From an uncultured Lachnospiraceae bacterium (lineage in GTDB: Bacteria; Bacillota; Clostridia; Lachnospirales; Lachnospiraceae), in the NCBI GenBank assembly GCA_900320345.1, contig ONRZ01000001.1:1-64000 (forward strand): a DNA stretch of 64,000 nt. The letters are read 5' to 3'. Shown here in pieces: positions 52,065 to 62,259 of this stretch. Each line of letters begins with the position of its first letter. The stretch's first letter is position 1. The notes below the pieces were generated by a model. It was not told the DNA's origin and did no database searches. It worked only from the letters and a program-made list of their open reading frames with translations. A program made the position numbers and the translations under genes.

Positions 52065-53231
52065 ATGGTCAGTCTGCTTATAAGGATACTTGTCAATGAT
52101 TACAATAAAATAAACGATGAGAAGGTAAGGCAGGGGTACGGCGTTGTCTGCGGAGGCGTTGGGATAGTACTCAATATCCTGCTGTGCTGTTTTAAGGTGT
52201 TCGTGGGCGTAATGTCCGGTTCGATAGCGATAATCACCGATGCGGTGAACAACCTGACCGATGCCGGTTCTTCGATAATCAATATAATCGGTTTTAAGAT
52301 GGCCGGAAGAAAACCCGATCCCGAGCATCCCTTCGGACACGGCCGTATAGAATACGTGGCAGGTCTTATCATCTCGATCATCATCATTGTTTTCGGAGTC
52401 GAGCTGGGCAAAACATCGGTCGGCAGGATAATAGATCCGATGGATATAGAGACATCAAGGGCGGTGTTTATAGTAATGGAAGCCGCCATAGTGGTCAAGA
52501 TATATATGTATGCCTATAACAAGCGCATAGGTGACAGGATCCAGTCACCTACCATGAAGGCAGCGGCTATAGACAGTTTCACCGATGCGATAGCTACAAC
52601 TGCGGTGCTTTTGTCTGTCATCATATTTGAGTTTACGGGCGTGGTGGTAGACGGCTGGTGCGGTCTCATAGTGTCCGTATTCATCATCTATTCGGGTATA
52701 AGTTCCGTGAAGGCCACCATAGATCCGCTTCTTGGGACCAAGCCGGATCCGGAATATGTAAAGCTTATAGAAAAATACGTTCTTGCGCAGAGAGACGTTC
52801 TCGGCATGCACGACCTGATCATACATAATTACGGACCGGGCCGCAGTATGATCTCTCTTCATGCCGAAGTTCCGGCGAACGGGAACATAGTCGAGATACA
52901 TGATTCAATAGACAATATAGAACGAAAGCTCAAGGAAGTTTTAAAGTGCGAATGTGTCATACATATGGATCCCATAGTCACGGATAATTCGATAACTGCG
53001 AGGATGCGTGATTTTATAAGGATAATAGTTACCAATGTGGATCCGCGCCTTTCGATAAATGACTTCAGGATGGTGCAGGGTTCAACGCATACCAATCTCA
53101 TCTTCGATCTGGTGATACCGCACGGACTCCCTGTCCCGGATGACGACATAGTAGCCGTCATAAAGCAGAAGGTCCGGGAACTTCCGGGCGATCATTATGC
53201 ACTTATAAATATAGAGAAGCCATATACATAG
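52065..53231 (+). CDS. Cation diffusion facilitator (CDF) transporter
   Basis: Metal/proton antiporter of 388 residues, probably for Zn2+, Mn2+ or Fe2+. The metal site is DAVNNLTDAGS in helix 2 and DSFTDAIAT in helix 5; HPFGHGRIEYVAGL in the helix 2-3 region is the family signature. About six helices are followed by a cytosolic dimerisation domain (about 205-285) and a further C-terminal extension of about 80 residues. I chose ATG 52065 (MVSLLIRIL); the frame is open to a TTG at 52047. A frameshifted relative lies at 1-491. Confidence 0.93.
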   Translation: MVSLLIRILVNDYNKINDEKVRQGYGVVCGGVGIVLNILLCCFKVFVGVMSGSIAIITDAVNNLTDAGSSIINIIGFKMAGRKPDPEHPFGHGRIEYVAGLIISIIIIVFGVELGKTSVGRIIDPMDIETSRAVFIVMEAAIVVKIYMYAYNKRIGDRIQSPTMKAAAIDSFTDAIATTAVLLSVIIFEFTGVVVDGWCGLIVSVFIIYSGISSVKATIDPLLGTKPDPEYVKLIEKYVLAQRDVLGMHDLIIHNYGPGRSMISLHAEVPANGNIVEIHDSIDNIERKLKEVLKCECVIHMDPIVTDNSITARMRDFIRIIVTNVDPRLSINDFRMVQGSTHTNLIFDLVIPHGLPVPDDDIVAVIKQKVRELPGDHYALINIEKPYT

Positions 53232-53256
53232 ATGATGGCTTCTCTTGCTTTTTTTT
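53214..53256 (+). terminator. Rho-independent terminator behind the CDF gene
   Basis: GAGAAGCCAT (53214-53223) pairs perfectly with ATGGCTTCTC (53235-53244), followed by TTGCTTTTTTTT. The left arm lies in the last codons and the stop codon is in the loop. It closes the lon-engB-permease-CDF run. Confidence 0.9.
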
Positions 53257-53412
53257 AAAAAGTGTGATTTAATTATTTGCAACGAAAGAATTATCCAGGA
53301 TTTAAAACATGTCACTGCATTTCGTGATAAACCCCGATAGTGAATGTTGATATCGTAACTGTTTCAAGCCCAAGGCATGAAATAAAGTCTTTTTATTTTC
53401 AGGGAGATTAAT

Positions 53413-54891
53413 ATGAGTAACAGAGCAAAGTATGAAACATTGGCGCTCTCGGTCCTTAAGGATCTTGCCAAAGCCCGTGGGATCAAGGGTATCACAGGGC
53501 TTAAGAAGGCTGATGTGATAGAGGCCATGCTTAAGAAGGATGAGGAGGAAGCAGCGGCAGCTGTTCCAAAGCCAGCAGGCGAACCGGCCCCGGCACAGGC
53601 TCCGGCACAGGCTCCAGTCAGGGAACATGACAACGGATCCCAGGGAAAGCCTGCTCAGGAACACGGTGCGAAACATAATGAGAAGCGCATGGAGCCGGAG
53701 GGCGATGAGGAGGATAAGGACAAGCAGGGCGATCTTGATATATCCGATGAAAAGAGAAGCCTTGATTCGGGTATAGAAGCAAGAGGTATACTGGAAGTTC
53801 TGTCGGACGGATACGGATTCATAAGAAGCGAGAATTACCTGCCGGGTGAGAATGACGTATATGTGGCTCCGAGCCAGATACGCAGGTTTTCGCTTAAGAC
53901 AGGCGATATAATAACCGGAAACACGAGGGTAAGGACACAGACGGATAAGTTCGGTGCATTACTGTTCGTCAAGACGATAAACGGGCTGTCACCCGCAGAA
54001 CATGCAAGACGCAAGAATTTCGAGGATCTTACGCCCATCTTCCCGGATGAGAGGATAAGGCTCGAGAGGCCGGGCGGAACGGTGGCCATGAGGATAATGG
54101 ATCTTATGTCTCCGGTGGGCAAGGGTCAGAGAGGAATGATAGTCTCACCGCCCAAGGCCGGTAAGACAACGCTGCTTAAGGATGTGGCCAGATCGGTCAC
54201 TATGAACAATCCCGAGATGCATCTTATCATCCTGCTGATCGATGAGCGCCCCGAGGAAGTTACGGATATCAAGGAAGCGATCGAAGGCGATAATGTAGAG
54301 GTTATCTATTCGACCTTTGACGAACTTCCGGAACATCACAAGAGAGTATCCGAGATGGTGATAGAGAGGGCAAAGCGTCTTGTTGAAAGCGGAAAGGATG
54401 TTATGATCCTCCTTGATTCGATCACCAGGCTCACAAGGGCATATAATATGACGGTACCGCCGAGCGGACGTACATTATCGGGCGGTCTCGATCCCGCGGC
54501 CCTTCATATGCCGAAGCGTTTCTTCGGTGCCGCAAGGAACATGCGCGAAGGCGGAAGTCTCACGATACTTGCAACTGCACTTATCGAAACCGGAAGCAAG
54601 ATGGACGATGTTGTCTACGAGGAATTCAAGGGAACGGGAAATATGGAGATGATACTTGACCGTAAGTTATCGGAGAGAAGGGTGTTCCCGGCCATCGATA
54701 TCCCGAAATCGGGTACAAGACGTGAGGATCTGCTGCTCGAACCTGATGAACTTGAAGCGATAAATATCATCCGCAAGGCGCTCAACGGACTGAAGGCCGA
54801 AGAGGCGGTTGAGAAGGTTCTTGATATGTTCGTGCGGACCAGGAGCAATCACGATTTTGTCCAGATAATCAAGAAGACAAGATTCATATAA
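53413..54891 (+). CDS. rho: Transcription termination factor Rho
   Basis: Hexameric RNA helicase that ends transcription. The 492 residues comprise a Rho-N helical domain ([21 protein letters not shown]), an insertion of about 80 residues that is low-complexity and charged (with [11 protein letters not shown]), the cold-shock RNA-binding domain ([21 protein letters not shown]), Walker [11 protein letters not shown], Walker [12 protein letters not shown], and the Q/R-loops. AGGGAGATTAAT precedes the ATG. The 156-bp upstream region may be an autoregulatory leader; no clear promoter is seen in it. Confidence 0.97.
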   Translation: MSNRAKYETLALSVLKDLAKARGIKGITGLKKADVIEAMLKKDEEEAAAAVPKPAGEPAPAQAPAQAPVREHDNGSQGKPAQEHGAKHNEKRMEPEGDEEDKDKQGDLDISDEKRSLDSGIEARGILEVLSDGYGFIRSENYLPGENDVYVAPSQIRRFSLKTGDIITGNTRVRTQTDKFGALLFVKTINGLSPAEHARRKNFEDLTPIFPDERIRLERPGGTVAMRIMDLMSPVGKGQRGMIVSPPKAGKTTLLKDVARSVTMNNPEMHLIILLIDERPEEVTDIKEAIEGDNVEVIYSTFDELPEHHKRVSEMVIERAKRLVESGKDVMILLDSITRLTRAYNMTVPPSGRTLSGGLDPAALHMPKRFFGAARNMREGGSLTILATALIETGSKMDDVVYEEFKGTGNMEMILDRKLSERRVFPAIDIPKSGTRREDLLLEPDELEAINIIRKALNGLKAEEAVEKVLDMFVRTRSNHDFVQIIKKTRFI

Positions 54892-54897
54892 AAACAC

Positions 54898-54926
54898 TTG
54901 CATAAGTGTAAATGCTGTGTTAATAT
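54898..54926 (+). promoter_or_regulatory. Promoter of rpmE
   Basis: TTGCAT (54898-54903), 17 bp and TAATAT (54921-54926); TATAAT at 54924-54929 overlaps as an alternative -10. It lies 60-90 bp before the L31 ATG. Confidence 0.55.
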
Positions 54927-54989
54927 AATTAAGCTGTGTTATTAACGAGATTACAGTAATATTTTATCCATAGAGTGAGAGGTGATATC

Positions 54990-55196
54990 ATGAGAGAAGG
55001 AATACATCCGAATTATCAGCAGGCAACAGTAACATGCAACTGCGGTAATACATTTGTGGTTGGTTCGACCAAGCCCGAGCTTCACGTCGAGATCTGCAGT
55101 AAGTGCCATTCGTTCTATACTGGACAGCAGAAGAGCGCAAGGGTTGACGGACGTATCGAGAAGTTCAATAAGAAATACGGCGTTGCAAGCAAATAA
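54990..55196 (+). CDS. rpmE: Ribosomal protein L31
   Basis: A 68-residue 50S protein of the zinc-binding type: CNCG and CSKC supply the metal ligands, so this is the C+ form. [22 protein letters not shown] and HSFYTGQQK are conserved. AGAGGTG precedes ATG 54990. Placed directly behind rho, as in many Firmicutes, with its own promoter and terminator. Confidence 0.96.
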   Translation: MREGIHPNYQQATVTCNCGNTFVVGSTKPELHVEICSKCHSFYTGQQKSARVDGRIEKFNKKYGVASK

Positions 55197-55205
55197 TGAG
55201 GTTTT

Positions 55206-55242
55206 AAGGGCTGAGGCAGATACCTCAGCCCTTATTTTTTTG
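55206..55242 (+). terminator. Rho-independent terminator of rpmE
   Basis: AAGGGCTGAGG (55206-55216) pairs perfectly with CCTCAGCCCTT (55223-55233) around a 6-nt loop, followed by ATTTTTTTGG. Confidence 0.93.
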
Positions 55243-55278
55243 GTACGAAGTACTTATTACATTATATAGGGGGAACCC

Positions 55279-56250
55279 ATGAAGAAAAAATATGTGGATC
55301 ATTATTCCGGGATAGGCGGTCAGGCAGTTATAGAAGGGATAATGATGAAGAACGGTGATAAGTATTCCGTCGCAGTCAGGACACCCGAGGGTGATATCAA
55401 TGTTTCCCTCGAGGAGTATGAGTCGTTTGCGCCTGCGAAGATACTGAATAAGATGCCTTTTATAAGAGGTATCTTCAATTTTATCGATTCGCTGATCCTT
55501 GGAATAAGAACGCTCAATTATTCCGCATCCTTCTATGAGGATGAGGAAGAGAGGGCACATAAGAAGGAAAGTAAAAATTCCGAAGTGAAGGAGAAGCTGA
55601 TATCGGGTATAACGGTGACCTTCTCGCTTGTTATCGCGATAGCGCTGTTTATGCTCCTTCCTTATTTCCTGTCCCAGTTCATAAGGAGATGGGTGCTGAA
55701 CGAGACGGTCGTGGCGGTCCTTGAGGGTGTGATAAGAGTGGCCATATTCGTGATCTACCTTGTCGCGATATCCGCAATGAAGGATATAAGACGTGTGTTC
55801 ATGTACCACGGTGCCGAGCATAAGTGCATCAACTGCCTCGAGCACGGACTGCCGCTTTCGGTGGATAATGTGGCAATGTCTTCGAGACAGCATAAGAGAT
55901 GCGGTACAAGTTTTCTGTTTTTCGTTGTGTTCATAAGTGTCATCCTGTTCGTGTTCATAAGAGTGGATGATCCCGTCATGCGTGTTGTGATAAGGATATT
56001 GCTCATACCGGTGATCGCGGGTATTTCATACGAGATAATAAGGCTTGCCGGAAGGACTGATAATATAATGATAAGGATATTGTCGGCTCCCGGCCTCCTG
56101 CTCCAGAAGCTTACAACGAGGGAGCCGGATGAATCAATGATAGAGGTTGCCATTATGGCTGTGGATGCCGTTTTTGACTGGAGAGGATATCTTTATAAAG
56201 AATTCGGCTATGATGTTGACGGAACCTACGGATATGAAGAGTATCAATGA
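55279..56250 (+). CDS. yqhQ: YqhQ-like DUF1385 membrane protein
   Basis: A 323-residue membrane protein of the DUF1385 family. The N-terminal YSGIGGQAVIEGIMMKNG and FMYHGAEHKCINCLEHG with its His-Cys cluster, then RCGTSFL, are family marks. About four or five membrane helices are visible (near 105-130, 145-165, 210-245). The biochemical role is not known. GGGGGAACCC precedes the ATG. Its 3' end overlaps prmC by 17 nt; the order rho-rpmE-yqhQ-prmC-prfA is conserved in Clostridia. Confidence 0.93.
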   Translation: MKKKYVDHYSGIGGQAVIEGIMMKNGDKYSVAVRTPEGDINVSLEEYESFAPAKILNKMPFIRGIFNFIDSLILGIRTLNYSASFYEDEEERAHKKESKNSEVKEKLISGITVTFSLVIAIALFMLLPYFLSQFIRRWVLNETVVAVLEGVIRVAIFVIYLVAISAMKDIRRVFMYHGAEHKCINCLEHGLPLSVDNVAMSSRQHKRCGTSFLFFVVFISVILFVFIRVDDPVMRVVIRILLIPVIAGISYEIIRLAGRTDNIMIRILSAPGLLLQKLTTREPDESMIEVAIMAVDAVFDWRGYLYKEFGYDVDGTYGYEEYQ

Positions 56251-57088
56251 ACTCAGGCACATGGGAAGTATGATATTAAGGGAAGCGGGTATTGCCGATG
56301 CCGATATAGATGCATCCCTTATCATGCAGTATCTTTTAGGTGTCGATAAGGATCATATACTGGCACACGGGACAGATGAGGTTGGTGAAGCTGAGGCGGA
56401 AGAATATCTCAAACTCATTGATGTAAGGAAAAGCCACGTGCCGCTGCAGCACATTACCGGACATCAGGAGTTCATGGGACTTGATTTTACCGTCAACGAG
56501 CATGTGCTCATACCGAGGCAGGATACGGAATGTCTTGTTGAAGAGGCAATGATAGTCACGGAAGATAAGATGAGGGTATTGGATATGTGTACCGGATCCG
56601 GATGCATACTGATAAGCCTCTTAAGATACAAGAATGACTTGGAGGGTGTAGGGACTGATATTTCCAAAGAAGCTCTAAAGGTCGCTGCGGAAAATGCCAA
56701 GAGGAACAAGGTGAGTGCACTTTTCCTTGAGGGCGATCTGTACGGCGCGCTTGAAGGCAGCAGTGAGTCGGGGAAACGTTTTGACATAATCGTATCAAAC
56801 CCTCCTTATATAAGGAGCAGTGTTATAGGTACTCTCATGGAGGAAGTACGGGACCACGAGCCTCTTAAGGCACTTGACGGCGGAGAAGACGGACTTGATC
56901 TGTACAGAAGGATCATGGAGGGGACGGATGAATACCTGATCCCCGGCGGCCGCATCCTGTTTGAGATCGGTTACGATCAGGGGCAGGCCGTATCGGATCT
57001 TCTTAAGGAAAAGGGATTTGCGGATGTGGAAGTAGTAAGGGATCTTGCGGGACTTGACAGAGTAGTTAAGGGACGAAAGAGGATTTAG
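56234..57088 (+). CDS. prmC: Release factor glutamine methyltransferase
   Basis: Methylates the Gln of the GGQ motif in RF1 and RF2, using SAM. From ATG 56234 the protein is 284 residues, the family's normal length: N-terminal helical domain, SAM motif VLDMCTGSGCI and the catalytic SNPPYI. The start lies in the 3' end of yqhQ (17-nt overlap); a longer frame upstream to 56147 duplicates yqhQ coding and is rejected. Its substrate RF1 is encoded next. Confidence 0.95.
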   Translation: MKSINELRHMGSMILREAGIADADIDASLIMQYLLGVDKDHILAHGTDEVGEAEAEEYLKLIDVRKSHVPLQHITGHQEFMGLDFTVNEHVLIPRQDTECLVEEAMIVTEDKMRVLDMCTGSGCILISLLRYKNDLEGVGTDISKEALKVAAENAKRNKVSALFLEGDLYGALEGSSESGKRFDIIVSNPPYIRSSVIGTLMEEVRDHEPLKALDGGEDGLDLYRRIMEGTDEYLIPGGRILFEIGYDQGQAVSDLLKEKGFADVEVVRDLAGLDRVVKGRKRI

Positions 57089-57124
57089 ATAACTTAAGTT
57101 AGTCGGAACGGACAGAGGTAGATT

Positions 57125-58192
57125 ATGTTTGATAAGCTTGAAGACCTTATAATGCGTTATGAGGACATAATGAATGAATTAAACGAGCCGGGTGTTGCGG
57201 ACAACCAGCAGCGCTTTCGCGCTCTCATGAAGGAGCAGAGCGATCTTACTCCGATAGTTGAAGCATATAAGGAGTATAAGAAGAGCAAACAGGATATAGA
57301 TGATTCGCTTGCGATGCTTTCGGAAGAGTCCGACGAAGATATGAAGGAGATGCTCAAGGAGGAGCTTGCGAATGCCAAGAAGAATGTTGAGGTACTTGAG
57401 GAGAAGCTCAAGATACTTCTTCTTCCCAAGGATCCCAACGATGACAAGAACGTAATAGTCGAGATACGTGCCGGCGCCGGCGGAGATGAGGCGGCTCTTT
57501 TTGCGGCGGAGATCTACAGGATGTATGTGCACTATGCTGAGGGCAGACGCTGGAAGGTAGAGACCATGGAGGTTGATGAGATAGGGATCGGAGGTATGAA
57601 GAGCGTTACTTTCATGATCACCGGTCAGGGAGCCTATTCCGTCATGAAATATGAAAGCGGTGTCCATCGTGTACAGAGGGTGCCCGAAACGGAATCAGGC
57701 GGCCGTATCCATACATCGACCATTTCCGTGGCGGTTATGCCGGAGGCCGAGGAAGTGGATGTGCAGATAGATGAGAAGGACATAAGGATAGATGTCATGC
57801 GTGCATCGGGTAACGGCGGCCAGTGTGTCAACACTACCGATTCAGCGGTCCGTCTTACGCATTATCCCACAGGTATAGTGATATATTCACAGACCGAGAA
57901 ATCACAGCTTCAGAATAAGGAGAAGGCATTTGCCCTGCTCCGTGCAAAGCTTTACGATATAGAGCAGCAGAAGGCTCATGATGCCGAGGCTGAGTTGAGA
58001 AAGAGTCAGATAGGTACCGGCGACCGTTCCGAGAAGATAAGGACATACAATTTTCCGCAGGGCCGTGTAACTGATCACAGGATAAACCTGACTCTGTATA
58101 AGCTTGATAAGGTAATGAACGGTGATATCCAGGAAATAATAGATGCCTGTATCGCAGCGGACCAGGCAGCCAAATTATCGAAGATGGAATAG
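57125..58192 (+). CDS. prfA: Peptide chain release factor 1
   Basis: Reads UAA and UAG stop codons and triggers peptide release. 355 residues with the codon-reading PxT motif (P-E-T in VQRVPETES), RIHTST, and GGQ in [14 protein letters not shown], whose Gln is methylated by PrmC. AGAGGTAGATT precedes the ATG. Last gene of the rho-prfA cluster; the next gene is convergent 12 bp away, with no terminator visible between them. Confidence 0.97.
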   Translation: MFDKLEDLIMRYEDIMNELNEPGVADNQQRFRALMKEQSDLTPIVEAYKEYKKSKQDIDDSLAMLSEESDEDMKEMLKEELANAKKNVEVLEEKLKILLLPKDPNDDKNVIVEIRAGAGGDEAALFAAEIYRMYVHYAEGRRWKVETMEVDEIGIGGMKSVTFMITGQGAYSVMKYESGVHRVQRVPETESGGRIHTSTISVAVMPEAEEVDVQIDEKDIRIDVMRASGNGGQCVNTTDSAVRLTHYPTGIVIYSQTEKSQLQNKEKAFALLRAKLYDIEQQKAHDAEAELRKSQIGTGDRSEKIRTYNFPQGRVTDHRINLTLYKLDKVMNGDIQEIIDACIAADQAAKLSKME

Positions 58193-58204
58193 TCGGGATA
58201 TCTG

Positions 58205-59896
58205 TCAGAGATCCGTCTTATAGATATGACCGGATGCGAGTTTTTCCGTGTATTCATCAAACGGAAGCGGCTTGTCGAAGAGATATCCCTGTATCATCGT
58301 ACAGTTCATATCCTTAAGTATTTTTGCCTGTGCCGCGCTTTCACAGCCCTCGGCGACACTGTCCATATTAAGCCCGTCGATCATTGAGATGATCGAGTTT
58401 AGGATTATCCTGTCCTTGGAATCGGTCACGGCGATATTATCCACAAAAGATTTGTCTATCTTGATAACGTCAACATGCAGATCCTTAAGCAGACTGAGAG
58501 AAGAATAGCCTGTTCCGAAATCATCTATCGATGTGCATATCCCGTTAAGCTTAAGCTCATCAACAAAGAGTTCCATAGCCTCATAATCTTCCGAACTGGC
58601 ACTCTCCGTAAGCTCGATCTCAAGGAAATCGGGATTGATGCCATACGATCTTATGACGTTCATCACATCTTCACTGAGATGGGGATTCCGAAGATGCAGT
58701 TTGGAGAAATTCACCGAGACTCTGGCAGGGACTATATCTTTATCGGTCCACTGCTTTATATGTTCGCATACCCTTTCGAGTACATAGAAATCGAGATCGC
58801 ATATGAGCCCTTCATTTTCAAGTACGGGTACAAAACCTGCGGGACTTAAAACGGAACCGTTTCTCTTCCAGCGCACGAGTGCCTCGCAGCCTGCGATCCG
58901 GCCTGTGATCACATCGACCTTCGGCTGGTAATACACCAGGAATTCCTTATGAAGAAGAGCGGTTTTGAAATATGATATGATCTCCCGTTCGTTGTTTGCG
59001 CGTTCCAATATCTCCTGACGGAACCATACGGCATCAGGGCTGTTTGTCTGCTTGGCATAAGAAAGAGATGCATTGGCGCGTCCTATGGCTTCGCTTATGC
59101 TGCCGAGCCCATCGGGTATGGGATATACTCCCGAACGGGCAGAAATGGCTAACACTCGCGTCTGATTGCCGAGAGCGACCGTTATATTTATTTTGGATAT
59201 ATAATTAAGATAATTCTCGACATTTTCGTTCCTTAAGATCGCAACGAAATTATCTCCGCCGAAACGCGCGATCAACTCGTTCTGCTTGTAAAAATCGGTA
59301 AGTTTCTGACCGTATTCTTTAAGAACGGTGTCGCCCGCCTGGCTCCCGAGTGTCTGATTGATATAATTGAAACTCCTTAGATTGGAGAATATGACTGTAT
59401 ATTGATTTAAGATCCCTTTGGCATTAAGTTCATTGCAAAACTTCATGAAATATGAAGTGTTTGGCAGGTTTGTCAGGAAATCGGTAAGCTGGCGCATGTT
59501 GAGCATTTCGGTGACGCGCGCCTTGGCAAGGACTATATAGAGATTTTTTGTCAGAAAATCCAGGGATGCCTTTTCTTCGTCATTCCACCGGTATCCGACC
59601 GAAGGAAAGACGGCAAAACTGACCGTGCCCTTTGCGGGGCTTCTGAACATGCGTGAGTGAGCAAGGAGATCAAAACCTTCAGGCGATTCGAACAGAACAC
59701 GGAAATCATTAAGACCATGTGAATCCGCACTGCTCGGAGGCAGTTCGGTCCTCATCTCGAATTTGCCAAGATGCATTTCTTCCGCAATATGTGTCAGTGC
59801 TCCGGGAATGAGATTGAGGATGTCTTCCGTGGACACCGTTTCGGCCTGAAGTGCATTATAAAATTGTCTGTAGCCTTCGCTGCACAGTGTTGTCAT
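58205..59896 (-). CDS. GGDEF-EAL protein, probably a c-di-GMP phosphodiesterase
   Basis: A 563-residue soluble protein. The N-terminal 130 residues may be GAF-like. The GGDEF domain (about 150-300) has GGDNF instead of GGDEF, so cyclase activity is doubtful. The EAL domain (about 315-555) is intact: CEALVRWKR, the metal residues in EIELTES, DDFGTGYSS, KIDKSFV and EGCES. It is thus most likely a c-di-GMP hydrolase, possibly GTP-tuned. I chose ATG 59896 with GGAG 10 nt upstream; a TTG six codons earlier contains that site. Convergent with prfA. Confidence 0.88.
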   Translation of the reverse strand: MTTLCSEGYRQFYNALQAETVSTEDILNLIPGALTHIAEEMHLGKFEMRTELPPSSADSHGLNDFRVLFESPEGFDLLAHSRMFRSPAKGTVSFAVFPSVGYRWNDEEKASLDFLTKNLYIVLAKARVTEMLNMRQLTDFLTNLPNTSYFMKFCNELNAKGILNQYTVIFSNLRSFNYINQTLGSQAGDTVLKEYGQKLTDFYKQNELIARFGGDNFVAILRNENVENYLNYISKINITVALGNQTRVLAISARSGVYPIPDGLGSISEAIGRANASLSYAKQTNSPDAVWFRQEILERANNEREIISYFKTALLHKEFLVYYQPKVDVITGRIAGCEALVRWKRNGSVLSPAGFVPVLENEGLICDLDFYVLERVCEHIKQWTDKDIVPARVSVNFSKLHLRNPHLSEDVMNVIRSYGINPDFLEIELTESASSEDYEAMELFVDELKLNGICTSIDDFGTGYSSLSLLKDLHVDVIKIDKSFVDNIAVTDSKDRIILNSIISMIDGLNMDSVAEGCESAAQAKILKDMNCTMIQGYLFDKPLPFDEYTEKLASGHIYKTDL

Positions 59897-60035
59897 GTTT
59901 CTTGCACTCCGCAAACAGAGTTATTATAATTGAAAATACAGATATAATATACAAATGGTTACATATCAACAGTATTGTAACACCAAATAACAGTTTAACA
60001 TGAAATCAGCAAAAATACAATGAGAGGTTAGTGCT

Positions 60036-61076
60036 ATGGATAACATACTGAACTATGATACCGTATCCCTTGATGAGGAGGAATGCGCACTTGAGATAAT
60101 AGACCAGACACTCCTTCCTTACGAGACAAAGATCTTAAAACTCAACGATCTGAAGGATATATGGGATGCGATATATCTTCTGAAAGTACGCGGTGCTCCT
60201 GCGATAGGGGTGGCTGCGGCTATAGGGATGTATATTGCGGCAACTCAGGCAGCTGCGGATGATAAGGAGGAGTTCCTTAAGATCCTGCACGAGAAGAAGG
60301 AATATTTAAACAGTGCAAGGCCTACAGCAGTCAATCTTTCGTGGGCACTTAACCGCATGGAGAAGGTATGCACGGATAACAGCGGAGCGGATATTCCAAC
60401 GTTATGTAAACTATTAAAAAAAGAAGCGCTTGATATAAAGGCTGAGGATACCGATATGTGCAGGAGGATAGGGGAAAATGCCCTGAGCCTTCTTAAGAAG
60501 GGAGACGGTCTTCTGACACACTGTAATGCGGGGCAGCTTGCGACTTCGAAATACGGGACGGCAACTTCCGCAATGTATCTGGGACATGAACGCGGATACG
60601 GTTTTAAGATATACTGCGATGAAACGCGTCCGCTTCTTCAGGGAGCAAGGCTTACCGCATTTGAACTGTCGTGTGCGGGAATGGACGTAACTCTGTGCTG
60701 TGACAATATGGTCGCATCACTTATGAGACAGGGGCTTATAAATGCCGTGCTCGTCGGCTGCGACAGGGTGGCTGCTAACGGTGATGTGGCAAATAAGATA
60801 GGGACTTCCGTGGTCGCAACGGTCGCAAAACGGTATAATGTGCCGTTTTATGTGTGTGCACCTTCATCGACGATAGACTTAAACACCGCTGCGGGAAACG
60901 ATATAGTCATAGAACAGCGCCCGGCAGAGGAAGTCACCGAAATGTGGTATAAAAGGCGTATGGCCCCCGAGAATATCAAGGTATACAATCCGGCCTTCGA
61001 TATAACGGATCATGAACTCATCACCGCAATAATAACGGAGCGCGGTATACTCCGCGCCCCGTATGATCTTAATTGA
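60036..61076 (+). CDS. mtnA: Methylthioribose-1-phosphate isomerase
   Basis: Converts 5-methylthioribose-1-phosphate to methylthioribulose-1-phosphate in methionine salvage. 346 residues with RGAPAIGVAAAIG, the catalytic Cys in HCNAGQLAT and Asp in GCDRVAANGDVANKIGT, the signature that separates MtnA from eIF2B-like relatives. GAGAGGTTAGTGCT precedes the ATG. No other mtn gene is beside it, so later salvage steps are encoded elsewhere or the enzyme serves a shortened route. Confidence 0.94.
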   Translation: MDNILNYDTVSLDEEECALEIIDQTLLPYETKILKLNDLKDIWDAIYLLKVRGAPAIGVAAAIGMYIAATQAAADDKEEFLKILHEKKEYLNSARPTAVNLSWALNRMEKVCTDNSGADIPTLCKLLKKEALDIKAEDTDMCRRIGENALSLLKKGDGLLTHCNAGQLATSKYGTATSAMYLGHERGYGFKIYCDETRPLLQGARLTAFELSCAGMDVTLCCDNMVASLMRQGLINAVLVGCDRVAANGDVANKIGTSVVATVAKRYNVPFYVCAPSSTIDLNTAAGNDIVIEQRPAEEVTEMWYKRRMAPENIKVYNPAFDITDHELITAIITERGILRAPYDLN

Positions 61077-61105
61077 TCGTTGTATGTAATGTGATGATAT
61101 CTGTT

Positions 61106-62194
61106 TCAGACTTCAAGTTTAAGATCGTTTTCTTTTATCCATCCGATCTTTCTTAACAGCTGGCCGAAGCACCAGGTCAGGACTGCGGGAAGAACGAAAC
61201 AGATAAGGATGAGCCCGATCCAGTCCATTGCCGTGATCGATGCTTTGGTACCGGCGGCGATATCGTTAAGCCAGCCGGTATAAACACCGATCTGTCCCAC
61301 GAGACCGCAGGTCCCCATGCCTGATGAGATCGCTTCACCGTTCATCTGCATACGGAAGATGCAGGTCGCTATCGGACCTGTTATCGCGGAAGTCAGGATG
61401 GGAGGTATCCATATCTTCGGATTTTTAACTATGTTGCCCATCTGGAGCATGCTTGTTCCGATGCCCTGAGAGATAAGCCCTCCGACCTTATTTTCCTTAT
61501 AACTCATGAAGGCAAAGCCTACCATCTGAGCACAGCATCCGGCAACCGCGGCGCCGCCCGCAAGTCCCGTAAGAGAGAGGGCCGCACAGATGGCAGCCGA
61601 GCTTATGGGAAGGGTGAGCGCTATGCCGACCAGAACGGATACCAGTATACCCATTGTAAACGGATGAAGTTCGGTTGCCCACATGATGAGCTTCCCGACA
61701 GCACTTGCAGCATTTCCTATCGCGGGAGCGAGGAATATGGACAGGATCACGCCTATGCCTATAGTAACAAGAGGAGTGGCGAGTATATCAACCTTTGTTT
61801 CCTTGGATATCATCTTACCCAGTTCGGTCGCTATGATCGCTATAACAAGTACAGCCAAAGGTCCGCCGGCACCGCCCAGAGTATTGGCAGCGCTTCCGAC
61901 TGCAAGCATTGAGAACAGCACGAGATTCGGTGCCTTAAGTGCGTAGGCTATAGCCACAGCCATGGCAGGCCCCGCAACACCCTTGGCATAGCCGCCCATA
62001 TCGATAAGGGCCTGTATGTTAAACTGTGTACCTATCGTTGATAATATCGTACCGATCAGAAGGGAAGCAAACAGACCGCTGGCCATTGCTCCCATCGCAT
62101 CGATAAAGTATCTTTTCCAGGATATCTCAATATCCTTACGTTTAAGGAAGGCCTTAAAGCCCCCCTCCTTTTTTTCGGTATCGTTCACACCCAT
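61106..62194 (-). CDS. PTS sugar permease, subunit IIC (EIIC_2 family)
   Basis: A 362-residue membrane protein with about ten helices, of the PTS_EIIC_2 (PF13303-like) family: SWKRYFIDAMGAMASGLFASLLIGTIL, VGSAANTLGGAGGPLAV, LPISSAAICAAL and GIGTSMLQMGNI. No IIA or IIB domain is attached and none is beside it. The ATG at 62194 (MGVNDTEK) follows AGAGGTGGAAA; a longer start at 62224 lacks such a site. Substrate unknown. It may be used for transport or, next to the EIIC-EAL gene, for sensing. Confidence 0.85.
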   Translation of the reverse strand: MGVNDTEKKEGGFKAFLKRKDIEISWKRYFIDAMGAMASGLFASLLIGTILSTIGTQFNIQALIDMGGYAKGVAGPAMAVAIAYALKAPNLVLFSMLAVGSAANTLGGAGGPLAVLVIAIIATELGKMISKETKVDILATPLVTIGIGVILSIFLAPAIGNAASAVGKLIMWATELHPFTMGILVSVLVGIALTLPISSAAICAALSLTGLAGGAAVAGCCAQMVGFAFMSYKENKVGGLISQGIGTSMLQMGNIVKNPKIWIPPILTSAITGPIATCIFRMQMNGEAISSGMGTCGLVGQIGVYTGWLNDIAAGTKASITAMDWIGLILICFVLPAVLTWCFGQLLRKIGWIKENDLKLEV

Positions 62195-62259
62195 TTTCCA
62201 CCTCTCTTTTGTCATAATGGGCACCGGGCTCCTTATGACTGTATTTTGGATTATAAATA

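Noticed and set aside
55240..55268. Promoter TTGGTA-17-TATATA for yqhQ
   Set aside because: It would start transcription inside the ribosome binding site, 4 nt before the ATG; no leader is possible.
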